Assembly (NCBI RefSeq): GCF_030682515.1 | Contig: NZ_JAUXOD010000025.1 | Location: forward strand, 36,529-100,528 | Direction: 5' to 3' | Length of the DNA: 64,000 nucleotides | From: Hoeflea sp. | GTDB taxonomy: Bacteria > Pseudomonadota > Alphaproteobacteria > Rhizobiales > Rhizobiaceae | Shown here: in pieces, positions 40,975 through 54,205 of the stretch | How positions within the stretch are numbered: the stretch's first letter is position 1 | Layout of the letters: each line of letters starts with the position of its first letter | The notes under the pieces: model-generated | What the model was told of the DNA's origin: nothing | The model's input: only the letters and a program-made list of their open reading frames with translations | Database searches by the model: none | Made by a program: the position numbers and the translations under genes

Positions 40975-42359
40975 TCCTTGCCGACAGGCTCGCCGGCGCC
41001 TCCACCGACCCTGTCTGGTGGAGCCCGGATCTCAATGGCCCGGCCTTGCCGCCGCTTGGGCAGGATGGCGCCTGCGATCTTGCCATCATCGGCGGCGGGT
41101 TCACCGGGTTGTGGTGCGCCCTCAAGGCGCGGGAGCGGTCTCCCGATCAGCGCATCGTCGTGCTGGAAGCCAAACGCTGCGGCGGGGCGGCGAGCGGGCG
41201 CAATGGCGGGTTCTGCGCGCCCAGCATCTCCCACGGCATCTCCAACGCGCTTGCCCGCTGGCCGCGCGAGGCCGACACGCTGGTGCGCCTCGGGTTCGAG
41301 AACCTCAACCAGCTCGAAGAGGATCTCGACGCTTACGGGATCGAGGCGGAGTTCGAGCGTAGCGGCAAGCTTACGGTCGCGGCCACGCCCTGGCAGGCGG
41401 AGGGGCTGAAGGCCATGCAGGCGGGGCTCACGAAATTCGGCCGGAAGAGCACCTATCTCGAAGGCCAGCCGCTCGACGCCCTGTTGAATACGCCGGCCTA
41501 CCAGGCCGGGCTCTGGGATCCCAACTATGCGCTGGTCAATCCGTCCAGGATCGTGGCCGGCCTGCGCCGCGCCTGTCTTGAGCGCGGCATCGAGATCCAT
41601 GAGGAGACGCCGGCGCGAAGCCTCAAGCCCGCCCATGACGGCGTCACGATCCACACCCCGCGGGCGCATCTGCGCGCGGCCCGCGTCGCGCTTGCCACCA
41701 ATGCGGCGGTTCCGCTGCTCAAGCGACTGAGGATGGCGATCATCCCGATCTATGATTATTCGCTGGTCACCGAACCGCTCAGCGATGCGCAACTCGAGGC
41801 CATTGGCTGGGTCGGGCGCTACGGCATCGCCGACAGCGGCAACCAGTTCCACTATGCCCGCAAAACCGCCGACAACCGCATTCTCTGGGCGGGCTATGAC
41901 GCGATCTACCATTTCGGCAGCGACCGCGGGGATGCGCGGCTGCAGCGGGCCGAGAGCTTCGCGCGGCTGATGGGGAGTTTCGACCGCGTCTTTCCCTCTC
42001 TCTCGAGTGTCCGGTTCAGCCATGCCTGGGGCGGCATCATCGACACCTCGGCGCGCACGACATTCTTTGCGGGCACCGCCTTTGGCGGGCGGCTCGCCTA
42101 TGCGCTGGGCTTCACCGGGCAGGGGGTGTCCGCGAGCCGCTTCGGCGCGCTGACGATGCTCGATCTTCTCGACGGGCGCGACACCGAGCGGACCTCGCTC
42201 GCCATGTCGCGCTCATGGCCGGTGCCGTTTCCGCCCGAGCCCCTGCGTTATCTCGCCATACGCTGGGCGCAACGGGATCTGGCGCGCGAGGACCTGACCG
42301 GCCACCGTTCGCTGATGCTCCGAACGCTCGATCGGCTGGGCATCGGGTTTGCGTCCTGA
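40971..42359 (+). CDS. FAD-dependent amine oxidoreductase (DAO/PuuB-like)
   Basis: A 462-aa flavoenzyme of the DAO superfamily. The FAD dinucleotide-binding fold is DLAIIGGGFTGLWCALKA (about residues 36-53), followed by ASGRNGGFCAPS (a hallmark of gamma-glutamylputrescine oxidase-like proteins) and ends with a second flavin contact region (ALGFTGQGVSASRFG). Such enzymes oxidise secondary or primary amines to an imine/aldehyde with release of an amine. As the last gene of the operon, it would supply aldehyde to the two ALDHs. Ends 21 bp from the convergent carrier-protein gene. Confidence 0.92.
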   Translation: MILADRLAGASTDPVWWSPDLNGPALPPLGQDGACDLAIIGGGFTGLWCALKARERSPDQRIVVLEAKRCGGAASGRNGGFCAPSISHGISNALARWPREADTLVRLGFENLNQLEEDLDAYGIEAEFERSGKLTVAATPWQAEGLKAMQAGLTKFGRKSTYLEGQPLDALLNTPAYQAGLWDPNYALVNPSRIVAGLRRACLERGIEIHEETPARSLKPAHDGVTIHTPRAHLRAARVALATNAAVPLLKRLRMAIIPIYDYSLVTEPLSDAQLEAIGWVGRYGIADSGNQFHYARKTADNRILWAGYDAIYHFGSDRGDARLQRAESFARLMGSFDRVFPSLSSVRFSHAWGGIIDTSARTTFFAGTAFGGRLAYALGFTGQGVSASRFGALTMLDLLDGRDTERTSLAMSRSWPVPFPPEPLRYLAIRWAQRDLAREDLTGHRSLMLRTLDRLGIGFAS

Positions 42360-42380
42360 TGAGACGGGCTTGGCCCGGGC

Positions 42381-42629
42381 TCAGCCCTGGCTTTGGGCCA
42401 GTTGCCTGATTTCGGCGAAGCTGTCGATCTGCGATATGTCGAAATCCGGATCGCCGAGGTCGATGCCGAAAACAGACTCAAGTTCGAGCAGGATGCTGAC
42501 CGCGGAGGCCGAATCGAGACGCCCGCTGTCAAACAGCGAGTCCTCGTCGGCGAACTCCGGCGGCTGGCCACGTTTGGCGAGCATGGTGCTGATGGTCTGG
42601 CGCAGCGTGTCGAGTTTGGGGTCGGTCAT
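42381..42629 (-). CDS. Acyl/aminoacyl carrier protein (DltC-like)
   Basis: An 82-aa carrier protein, MTDPKLDTLRQTISTMLAKR onward. The phosphopantetheine site is the Ser in DSGRLDSASAVSILLELE (LDS replacing the usual DSL order). Acidic helix II and length fit DltC/ACP folds. Its start overlaps the MBOAT gene stop by four bases and it ends the adenylating enzyme-MBOAT-carrier operon, so it probably carries the residue activated by the upstream enzyme. Confidence 0.85.
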   Translation of the reverse strand: MTDPKLDTLRQTISTMLAKRGQPPEFADEDSLFDSGRLDSASAVSILLELESVFGIDLGDPDFDISQIDSFAEIRQLAQSQG

Positions 42630-44121
42630 AGGCTCACTCCGAAAAGTCCCGTGAGATAGCTCACCCGGTCACCGATCAGCACCTTCGCGCCGGAATCGTC
42701 GATGATCTGGAGCAGGGCGAAAAACAGGATGACCTGGGCGCGCGGCAGGACATTGTAGCGCACAAAACCATCTGCCGGTTTCGGCGTTGACTGGGCCAGT
42801 TGCGACCAGATGATGCCCGCGGTCAGGACGCCTGCATAGACGCAGTAGCTCATCAGCCCCTGCAGGTAGCGCTCGCTGCCCTCGAAGGCGACGGAGGGCA
42901 TGGCATGCATGAAATCGAACAGGATATTGCCGACAAAGGCGGCGGCGAAGGTGGCGAAGGCCATGCGGAGCCGGGGGTGGTTCTTGAAGTAGCGGCGGAA
43001 GGTCGGGTAGAAGAAGAAATCGACCAGCATTTCCTTGAAGTAGAACAGATATCGGCCCCAGAACTCGGCGATGGTGCGCGAGCCGAGCGGGCTCACCATG
43101 CCGCGCGGAATGCAGAAGCCCGAGACGCGGACGACGGCGACGACGGCGTGGATGGCCGCGCCCATGTAGATGACCATGGCCATGAAGTCGACCGCCACCG
43201 CGCCCCAGCGCATACCGAGCGAGGCCGGATCGCCCGAGGCGGAGGCCACGATCAGATCGTCGAGCCGCGGGAAGGCCCAGACCTCATGGATCAGGCGGTT
43301 GAAGCCCCATTCCCAGGTCAGGAATAGGATCAGCGCCCAGACCGCGAGCTTCACGCCCTTGAGCCGCGAGACGGCGAGGTCCGCATCCGACCTGGCCTCG
43401 GCCTTGAGGATGAAGGCCGGCCCCTTCATCGGCGCGGCGAACCCGGCCCAGAACGGCCGCACAAAGCCCAGCTGCGCATGGAGCGGCAGCTTGGTCTTGG
43501 AGCGATGATCCATAAGCACATAGCCCAGGAAGAAAAAGCTCGAGGTCAGAAAGGCGAGCGCGATCCAGGCCGGGGCGAACAGCACATGATCGCGCGGCAG
43601 CACCAGGGTGGCTGCTGCCAGGACGCAGCCGATCAGGAACATGAACAGAAGCGGCCGGTTGGCCGCGAACACCAGGATCTTGAGGTCCTGGTTGCGCAGC
43701 ATGGCGATGGCGAAGCCGAGAAACAGAAGGCCGAAAGGGACCGAGATCAGGGCCGCCGGCAGCATGGGCAGCAGCGGAACCGCGATCTGTTCGAAATACT
43801 CGTAATGCGGGCCCATCTTGAAGGGCCGGAGAAGAAAATAGACAAGGCCCGTCACCGTGAGCACCAGCAGGCGGCGCTGCGGGAGGGCCCAGCAGAGCAT
43901 CAGCGCCACCGCCATCAGGGCGACATGGCTGGTCCTGAGAATGGGAATGAGCGAGAGTGCGGCAAGCAGGACCGCGTGCAGCACGGCCTGGCCGGGCAGC
44001 GTCTGCGCCCAGGCGATGACCGCCTCGTTGCGGTCGATCGAAAGCCACCAGCGACGCCATTCAAGCGGATTGAGCCGGGAGGGCTGGCGGACGCCCGGGA
44101 GTGCAGTGGTCTGGGCGGTCA

Positions 44122-44122
<1 letters not shown>
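42626..44122 (-). CDS. MBOAT-family membrane acyltransferase (DltB-like)
   Basis: A 498-aa polytopic membrane protein with about ten hydrophobic segments. The MBOAT core is visible as IAEFWGRYLFYFKEMLVDFF followed by YPTFRRYFKNHPRLR and ILFDFMHAMPSV, where the His is the conserved active-site residue. DltB-type MBOATs move an acyl or D-alanyl group from a carrier protein across the membrane to an envelope acceptor. It is coupled to the adenylating enzyme upstream (one-base overlap) and the carrier protein downstream. Confidence 0.82.
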
Positions 44123-45684
<1,562 letters not shown>

Positions 45685-46195
45685 GATACGCCCCCATATT
45701 TGAATTTCGAACATCATTCGGGTTTGGTGAATGAATTGCAAACGGATTGCTGATCTATACTTAACCGACGGCCAGTCGCTAAACTCTTAACGCGACGATC
45801 GCGACCCGGGACAGAAGCCGTTACCTCTGCTGCCAAGAGCATTCATGCGGGGTTCCCCATATAACGCTGCACGGATCATCCCTCCCGACCCTGTCGATGC
45901 CGCCCGTGGCGGGACTGGTGGACGCCGCCGGCCGCTCGTTCCGGACCGGAAATCCGATGGGCACCCGGCGCCAGGCACCGCCCGGAAGCCACGTCTCGAC
46001 GGAACAAAAGCCCGAACGGAACGTTCAATTTTCATCATCAGGCGCACGCCACGGTGTCAGGCCGGCCAGAAGCGTCCGCCCATCGCAGGCGCACGGCACC
46101 TGGCGCAAGGCGGCGTGAGGAGAGACGTCCGAAGACGCGGTCCGTGAGGCCTTTTCCGCTTCGCCGCATAACCGAACAGCCGTCAGGAGCACCTC
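45685..46195. other. Non-coding interval between the dlt-like operon and the acyl-CoA dehydrogenase gene
   Basis: About 510 bp holding the divergent promoters. The first 100 bp next to the dlt-like operon are AT-richer; the rest is GC-rich and has short open frames in several phases (the longest about 100 codons) with Arg/Pro-rich, low-complexity products and no recognised domain. I see no RNA gene. Confidence 0.55.
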
Positions 46196-48445
46196 ATGTC
46201 CATCCGCACATTCCGACGCGACACGATCACGCGGCCGATTTTCAAATGGGCGCGCACCCAGCTTCCGGGCCTGTCGGGCACCGAACGGGATGCGATCGAT
46301 TCCGGCGAAGTCTGGTGGGACGCCGAACTCTTCAGCGGCAATCCGGACTGGGCCAAGCTGCTGGCGGTCAAGCCCGCCACGCTGTCGGACAAGGAACAGG
46401 CCTTCCTGGACGGGCCGTGCGAGGAGTTGTGCGCGATGCTCGACGACTGGGAGATCACCCGGGCGGGCGACCTGCCGGAAGCGGTGTGGGACTTCATGAA
46501 GTCACGCCAGTTCTTCGGCATGATCATTCCCGAAAAATACGGCGGCCTCGGATTCTCCCACTTCGCCCATTCGGAAGTGGTGCGGCGGATTTCCACCTGT
46601 TCGGTCACCGCCGGTGTCACCGTCATGGTGCCCAATTCACTGGGGCCGGGCGAACTGCTGATGCAGTTCGGAACGGATCAGCAGCGCGATCACTGGCTGC
46701 CGCGGCTGGCAGCCGGACAGGATATCCCGGCCTTCGCCCTGACCAGCGAGGAGGCGGGCTCCGACGCGTCGGCCATGCGCGACACGGGACGCGTCTGCAA
46801 GGGCCTGTGGAAGGGCGAGGAGGTGCTGGGCCTGCGCCTCAACTGGTCCAAGCGCTACATCACGCTCGGGCCTGTCGCTACCGTGCTCGGCCTTGCCTTC
46901 AAGCTCGAGGATCCCGACGGCCTGCTCGGCAATACGGAGGGCGAGGGGATCACCTGCGCGCTTATTCCCACGGACCTGCCCGGGGTCAGCATCGGGCGGC
47001 GGCATATTCCCTGCGGCCAGGCGTTCCAGAACGGGCCGAACTCCGGCGAGGACGTATTCATTCCACTGGATCACATCATCGGTGGCCCGGCCTTTGCGGG
47101 CAAGGGTTGGATGATGCTTATGAGCGCGCTGGCCGCCGGACGCGGGGTCTCGCTGCCGTCGCTGTCCTGTGCAGCGGCCTCGACAGCGGCGCACGCCACC
47201 GGCGCCTATGCCCGCATCCGCGAGCAGTTCGGCATTCCGGTCGGCAAGTTCGAGGGCGTGCAGCGCCATCTCGGACGCCTGGCCGCCAATGCCTACACGC
47301 TTGATTCAGCGCGGAAGCTGACCTGCGCCGGCCTTGACCAGGGTCGCAAGCTCGCCGTCATCTCGGCGATCATGAAATCCAACGCCACCTACCGGATGCG
47401 CGAGGCGGTCGACGACGCGTTCGACATCCATGCCGGCAAGACGGTGATCGACGGGCCCAACAATTATCTCGGGAATTTTCACAAGGCCGTGCCGGTCGGT
47501 ATCACCGTCGAGGGCGCCAATATCCTCACTCGCAACATGATCATCTTCGGACAGGGGGCGATCCGCTGCCATCCCCATCTGCTCGACGAGATCCTGGCGC
47601 TCGACAAGGACAACGACGACGAGGCGCTCGACGCCTTCGACAGGGCCTTCTGGCCCCATGTCGGCCATGCGCTCAAGACGCTTGGCCGCGCGGCGGGCAG
47701 GGCGTGGACCGGCGCGGCCTTCGCGCCGGCGCCGGCCAATGCCGGGAGTGCGGCGGGCATCTATCGGCGGATGGCGCGCCAAGCGGCTGCCTTCGCCCTG
47801 ATTTCCGATTTCGCGCTGCTGACGCTGGGCGGATCGCTCAAGCGCAGGGAGATGCTGTCGGCGCGGCTGGGCGACGTGCTGTCCGAGCTCTATTTGCTTT
47901 CGGCCGTGGTCAAGCGCTGGCACGATGACGGAAAGCTTGCGGCCGATTTTCCGCTGGTCGAATGGGCGGCGGAGGATTCGCTTGCCAGGATGGCGGCAGG
48001 CCTCGACGAGGTCCTGGCCAATCTGCCCAACCGCGCGGCGGCCTTCTTCCTGCGCGCCGGCACGCTGCCGGGAGGCTCCCACCGCGGCCCGCCGGACGAT
48101 CTGACCCGCGAATGCGCCGAGCTGCTGCTCGCCCCGTCGCCCACCCGCGAGCGACTGACCAGGGGCGTCCGCGCCGTCGGCGGGGAGGGGGCGTTGAAGC
48201 GGCTCGAAGAGGCCTTCGCGCTTGTCTGCGAGACCGAGCCGCTGCGCCGCAGGCTGCGGGAGGCAAGGGTTTCGCATGCCGCGGCAGTCGGCCAGGGCAC
48301 GCTCACCGCCGAGGAGGCCAGGCTGCTGCGCAAGGCCCGGGAGCTTGTCGACGCCGTGGTCGCGGTCGACGATTTCGATCCCGCCGAGATCCTGCCCCAG
48401 CGGTCGCGCCCCCGCCCCAGGCAGACGGTTGTCGCTTCTGGCTGA
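46196..48445 (+). CDS. FadE-type acyl-CoA dehydrogenase
   Basis: A 749-aa enzyme that catalyses the first, FAD-dependent step of fatty acid beta-oxidation. It has the long FadE layout: N-terminal helical part, ACAD core (MIIPEKYGGLGFSHFAHSEV, FALTSEEAGSDASAM, TVEGANILTRNMIIFGQGA) and a C-terminal extension (DUF1974-like) from about residue 480. The central RYITLGPVATVLGLAFKL segment matches FadE. AGGAG precedes the ATG by about seven bases. No other beta-oxidation gene adjoins it. Confidence 0.92.
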   Translation: MSIRTFRRDTITRPIFKWARTQLPGLSGTERDAIDSGEVWWDAELFSGNPDWAKLLAVKPATLSDKEQAFLDGPCEELCAMLDDWEITRAGDLPEAVWDFMKSRQFFGMIIPEKYGGLGFSHFAHSEVVRRISTCSVTAGVTVMVPNSLGPGELLMQFGTDQQRDHWLPRLAAGQDIPAFALTSEEAGSDASAMRDTGRVCKGLWKGEEVLGLRLNWSKRYITLGPVATVLGLAFKLEDPDGLLGNTEGEGITCALIPTDLPGVSIGRRHIPCGQAFQNGPNSGEDVFIPLDHIIGGPAFAGKGWMMLMSALAAGRGVSLPSLSCAAASTAAHATGAYARIREQFGIPVGKFEGVQRHLGRLAANAYTLDSARKLTCAGLDQGRKLAVISAIMKSNATYRMREAVDDAFDIHAGKTVIDGPNNYLGNFHKAVPVGITVEGANILTRNMIIFGQGAIRCHPHLLDEILALDKDNDDEALDAFDRAFWPHVGHALKTLGRAAGRAWTGAAFAPAPANAGSAAGIYRRMARQAAAFALISDFALLTLGGSLKRREMLSARLGDVLSELYLLSAVVKRWHDDGKLAADFPLVEWAAEDSLARMAAGLDEVLANLPNRAAAFFLRAGTLPGGSHRGPPDDLTRECAELLLAPSPTRERLTRGVRAVGGEGALKRLEEAFALVCETEPLRRRLREARVSHAAAVGQGTLTAEEARLLRKARELVDAVVAVDDFDPAEILPQRSRPRPRQTVVASG

Positions 48446-48539
48446 TCACGCGTGGCGATGTCACGGCAACCTCTCACCAGGCCTGCACCCTGGTGGATCA
48501 ATATCCCGGTCGCAACAGCCCTTGTCCGTCAGCCTTCGG

Positions 48540-50015
48540 TCATCGCCAGCTGTGCATGACCAAAACCGCAACAATGCCGCCGGCGCCGATTGTGTAAAGG
48601 AGCACTGGCACAAGGGTCCGCGCCAGCACCTCGCCATCCCGACCCGACAGTCCGACTGTCGCCGCCCCGGCGATGATGTTGTGCGGGGCAATCGCATTGC
48701 CGATCGCCGACCCGACCGCCTGCGCGGCAGCCATCAGCGTCACCGGCAATTCAAGGGCCTGCGCGGTTGCCGCTTGGAACTCCGTGAACAAAATGTTCGA
48801 TGCCGTGGCGGAGCCGCTGACGAAGGTGCCCAGAACGCCGACAAAAGGGGCAAGCAACGGCCAAAACATCCCGGCCTGCGCGGCAGCCTCCGCCAATTGG
48901 CCGATCAGTCCGCCATGCACCATCAGCCGCGCAAGGGCCAGCATGGCCAGCAGCGCGAGCGCAACAGGGGCAAGGCGCCGCAGCGCGGCGCCAAGAGATG
49001 GCCACAACACAGCGCCGCGCCCGGTCAGCAGCGCCGCGCTGACCAACCCCAGCATCAGCAAGGTGCCGGGGTGGTAAAGCGGCGCAATTCCGCCTGAATA
49101 TTCAGACCATTGCCAGCCAATCCAAAGGCCTGACAACAGGCTCTGAACCGGCGGGATCATGCGGGTCAGCAAAACCAGTGCAAGTATCAGCAGGTAGGGT
49201 GCCAGATCAGCCAGCTGCCATCGGGCTTCGCTCTCCTGAGCTTTCGGATAGCGCCACCGGATAAAGGCTACGAAGGCGGCTCCGCCAATCAACGCGCCGC
49301 CCAGTGTCGGAAGTTCAGGGCCCGCCAGCCATGCCAGCGCCAGGGCTGGGAGCAGAAAGCAAAGAGCCGCCAGCAGCGCCAGGCCGACATGCCGGCGCGA
49401 CAAGGGCGCGTCGGTTGCCAGCCGCATGACCGCGAGCGCCAGGAACGCCATGGGTATGGCATGAAGCAGCACGGTCCACCCCGCAAGGTCCCGTGCCGGA
49501 AGGCCCAGCATCTCGATCTGGGCAAGGGCCGGGGTGCCGACTGCGCCGAAAGACACGCCGCCCGCATGCCCCAACAGCGCCAGCGCCACGGCCCTGACCG
49601 GAGCGAAGCCCAGCCCCACCAGCAGGGGGGCAGCCAATGCGGCAGGTGTTCCGAACCCTGCTGCCCCTTCGATGAACAGCCCGAAAAACCAGGCGATCAA
49701 CAGCGCCTGGACCGCGCGGTCGTCACTGATCTGGGTGAGGGCCTGTCGTACGCGGTCAAGGGCGCCGACGCGCGCCTGCAACTCATAGATGGCCAGTGCC
49801 GGCAGGATGATCCACAGGATCGTGGCCGTGCTGCTGGCGGCTTCGGCAGCGGCGCCCGCCAGCAGGTGCGAGCTGCCGCCAATCCCGGATGCGCCCCAGA
49901 TCACCCCCAGGGCAACGCCAAGTCCCGCGGCTCCGGCCAGCGCCGCGCGCCAGTGCAGCACGGCCATGGCCAGCAGCACGACAGCGATCGGCAATGCCGC
50001 CAGCAGCGCGGGCAT
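48540..50015 (-). CDS. L-lactate permease (LldP family)
   Basis: A 491-aa polytopic inner-membrane protein of the lactate permease family. FGLFIEGAAGFGTPAALAAP and FVGVLGTFVSGSATASNILF plus SAIGNAIAPHNIIAGAATVG are the conserved LldP boxes. It imports lactate/glycolate with protons. No lactate dehydrogenase or lldR regulator lies beside it; only a small unknown gene ends one base upstream. Convergent with the fadE gene. Confidence 0.92.
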   Translation of the reverse strand: MPALLAALPIAVVLLAMAVLHWRAALAGAAGLGVALGVIWGASGIGGSSHLLAGAAAEAASSTATILWIILPALAIYELQARVGALDRVRQALTQISDDRAVQALLIAWFFGLFIEGAAGFGTPAALAAPLLVGLGFAPVRAVALALLGHAGGVSFGAVGTPALAQIEMLGLPARDLAGWTVLLHAIPMAFLALAVMRLATDAPLSRRHVGLALLAALCFLLPALALAWLAGPELPTLGGALIGGAAFVAFIRWRYPKAQESEARWQLADLAPYLLILALVLLTRMIPPVQSLLSGLWIGWQWSEYSGGIAPLYHPGTLLMLGLVSAALLTGRGAVLWPSLGAALRRLAPVALALLAMLALARLMVHGGLIGQLAEAAAQAGMFWPLLAPFVGVLGTFVSGSATASNILFTEFQAATAQALELPVTLMAAAQAVGSAIGNAIAPHNIIAGAATVGLSGRDGEVLARTLVPVLLYTIGAGGIVAVLVMHSWR

Positions 50016-50016
50016 T

Positions 50017-50262
50017 TCAGGCCTTCAGCAGGAGGCGATGCAAAGCCACCCCGTCACGCTGGACGCTTGTCACCTTCGCGATGCTGGTCTCGGCAATGGC
50101 CTCAGGCGCTGCGCGCGTGGGAAGCGCTTCTCTCCGGTCGTCAGCGAGATGGATGTCCAGCTCCGCCGTTGCGTCCGGGTCGGTGCGGGGCGCTCTGGGC
50201 ACGACGATTCGGGCCGGAAAACGCCGGTTCCATAGGTTCAGATGCTGGAGATGACCTGCCAT
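50017..50262 (-). CDS. Hypothetical 81-aa protein upstream of the lactate permease
   Basis: Encodes MAGHLQHLNLWNRRFPARIV and a charged remainder ending HRLLLKA; no signal peptide, membrane helix or recognised motif. Its stop codon is one base from the permease ATG, which supports real translation coupled to the permease. It could also be the broken C-terminal end of a longer gene, since upstream sequence (50263-50350) holds no continuation in frame. Function unknown. Confidence 0.4.
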   Translation of the reverse strand: MAGHLQHLNLWNRRFPARIVVPRAPRTDPDATAELDIHLADDRREALPTRAAPEAIAETSIAKVTSVQRDGVALHRLLLKA

Positions 50263-50352
50263 GCCAGAGCCCGATCTTGTGACGCGGTTTGCGGCATCAA
50301 GGTGGGGAATTGCGCAGGCAAGTCAACAGGTTTCATTGATTTCAATGGGGAA

Positions 50353-50395
50353 GCATGGTGGGCGATGAGAGACTCCGATACTCGAAGCTCTCATC
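50353..50395 (+). repeat. Left copy of a 43-bp direct repeat flanking the metal-resistance block
   Basis: Starts GCATGGTGGGCGATGAGAGA and ends GCTCTCATC. It matches 63441-63483 in 40 of 43 positions in the same orientation, with weaker similarity for a further 20 bp. Inside it GATGAGAG and CTCTCATC form an inverted repeat with a 16-base spacer. Confidence 0.8.
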
Positions 50396-50496
50396 TTCGG
50401 ATGCTATAGCTTATTCCGGTTTTGGCCATGGGACGAGGGCCAGGTCTCCTCAGATCCGCCATCGCCGCCCCAGCCGAACTTCACGCCTGAACGAGA

Positions 50497-50976
50497 CTAA
50501 GCTGCTTCATAACTTGAAAACAGTTCCACCCCACCATCGCGCCGGATCAGAAACACGTCATAGGCTTCCCGCTCGTCCTCAGGCCCCATGCCGGGTGAGC
50601 CGTAAGGCATGCCGGGTACGGCGAGGCCCACCGCGTCGGGGCGTTCACGCAGCAGCCTGCGAATGTCGGCGCCCGGGACATGGCCCTCGATCATGTAGCC
50701 ATCGATCCGCCCGGTATGGCAGGAGGCCAACGCTTCGGGAATGCCGTTGACGGTCTTGTAGCGCATCAGTTCTGCCCCGACGCTCGGCTCCACCGTAACC
50801 GAGAAGCCATCCTTTTCCAGGATCTCGATCCAGGCGGTGCAACAGCCGCAATCCGGGTCCTTCAGCACATGGAGCGGCGGTCCATCGGCCTGGGCCGGCG
50901 TCCGCAGGGGCAGCGCCGCCAGCAATGCCGTTCCACCGATCAGGATGGCGCGGCGCGAGAGTGTTTCCTTGGTCAT
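50497..50976 (-). CDS. DUF411 metal-binding periplasmic protein
   Basis: A 159-aa exported protein: MTKETLSRRAILIGGTALLA is a Tat-like signal (SRRAIL) with a hydrophobic stretch. The mature domain has the DUF411 marks VLKDPDCGCCTAWIEILEKD (CxCC metal-binding cluster), ASCHTGRIDGYMIEGHVPG and GMPYGSPGM. DUF411 proteins are common in copper/silver resistance clusters and are presumed periplasmic metal binders. AAAGGAAAACCGG precedes the ATG. It follows the Cu P-type ATPase by 67 bp as the last gene of the minus-strand arm. Confidence 0.9.
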   Translation of the reverse strand: MTKETLSRRAILIGGTALLAALPLRTPAQADGPPLHVLKDPDCGCCTAWIEILEKDGFSVTVEPSVGAELMRYKTVNGIPEALASCHTGRIDGYMIEGHVPGADIRRLLRERPDAVGLAVPGMPYGSPGMGPEDEREAYDVFLIRRDGGVELFSSYEAA

Positions 50977-51043
50977 CCGGTTTTCCTTTCGAGAGTGCAG
51001 GGTGAAGTGTCTTTAACGCAGCAGATGGGGTCGTGTCCCGGCA

Positions 51044-53377
<2,334 letters not shown>

Positions 53378-53403
53378 GTCGTTCCTGCCTTCTGTCGTCT
53401 TGG

Positions 53404-53535
53404 TTAGGCTTTGGGTTGCCAGAGATGGCAGACCTGAGCCGCTGCAATGGTAGGCGCGGCGCCGATTATCACATCGGCCCCCACGGCGACCGCCGCCGGC
53501 ATCGTGATGCAGTCCTTCTCGTCATCGTTCGACAT
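53404..53535 (-). CDS. Possible 43-aa small protein between the TVP38 and ATPase genes
   Basis: Reads [20 protein letters not shown] and ends HLWQPKA, with a mildly hydrophobic Ala-rich middle ([16 protein letters not shown]). Its ATG overlaps the end of the TVP38-like gene by 14 bases and it stops 27 bp before the ATPase start, filling the gap between two cotranscribed genes. One Cys occurs in each half. No family recognised; could also be non-coding. Confidence 0.4.
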   Translation of the reverse strand: MSNDDEKDCITMPAAVAVGADVIIGAAPTIAAAQVCHLWQPKA

Positions 53536-54205
53536 CAGTTTTCCTTGTAGGCTTTTGTCGCAACGCCACCCACACCAGCGGCAATCCCGTCACAAGGCCG
53601 AGTGCAAGAACGGCCCATGTCATCACTCCAAAGTCTCCACTGACTGCCTCGCCGCCGACATGGGCGAGCAGGAAGCTCGCCGGAACGATGCCGGCCAGCG
53701 TCGCGAGTGCGAAACGCCAGGCGTGAAGTCGGCTCAGTCCGGCTGCGTAGCTGATCATGTCGAAGGAGACGAACGGCATCAGGCGGCTCGCGAAGACCGT
53801 CGCGGTCAATGCGTTTTGCGATCCGAGAAGGCCTGCATCGACCCGGTCGCCGAACCAGCGGCGCAGAACATCGTGCCCCAGAACGCGTGCGAGGCCGAAG
53901 GCGATCAGCGCCCCCAACTCGGCGCCGATCACGACCTGCACCGTGCCCCAGACATGTCCATAGGCAGCCCCGGCCGCCAGCGCGATGGGCGCGCTGGGGA
54001 TCGGGCTGGCCACGATCGCGATGGTCATGAGCGCGACAATCAGAACCGGTCCCCAGAACCCGGCCCGCGCGACCAGCATCTCGAGACGCTCGCCGTCCAT
54101 CAATCCGCGCGCCTCGGTGAACACCGAAGGCGCGAACAGCCAGGCGCCGAGCAGGGCGATCCCGAGGGTCGCGATCACAGCGAGGAGGCCGGTCCGCAAG
54201 GTCAT
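53522..54205 (-). CDS. TVP38/TMEM64 (DedA-like) membrane protein
   Basis: A 227-aa inner-membrane protein with five to six hydrophobic segments. The VTT-domain core is visible: SPIPSAPIALAAGAAYGHVW, GAELGALIAFGLARVLG, then ASRLMPFVSFDMISYAAGLS and LATLAGIVPASFLLAHVG. TVP38-like proteins often accompany mercury or copper resistance genes; a transport or lipid-handling role is presumed. Starts one base after the DUF302 stop codon. Confidence 0.87.
   Translation of the reverse strand: MTLRTGLLAVIATLGIALLGAWLFAPSVFTEARGLMDGERLEMLVARAGFWGPVLIVALMTIAIVASPIPSAPIALAAGAAYGHVWGTVQVVIGAELGALIAFGLARVLGHDVLRRWFGDRVDAGLLGSQNALTATVFASRLMPFVSFDMISYAAGLSRLHAWRFALATLAGIVPASFLLAHVGGEAVSGDFGVMTWAVLALGLVTGLPLVWVALRQKPTRKTDVER

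Noticed and set aside
45845..46147. A 100-codon frame upstream of the acyl-CoA dehydrogenase gene
   Set aside because: Low-complexity Arg/Pro/Gly product, overlapping frames in other phases, no ribosome site and no domain.
48446..48480. Resemblance of TGATCACGC...CACGGCA here to sequence near 63617
   Set aside because: Only two short blocks match with different spacing; below what is expected to be meaningful by eye.
48475..48495. Hairpin CACCAGG / CCTGGTG between the convergent fadE and lldP genes
   Set aside because: Short stem and no T tract in either direction; not a credible intrinsic terminator.
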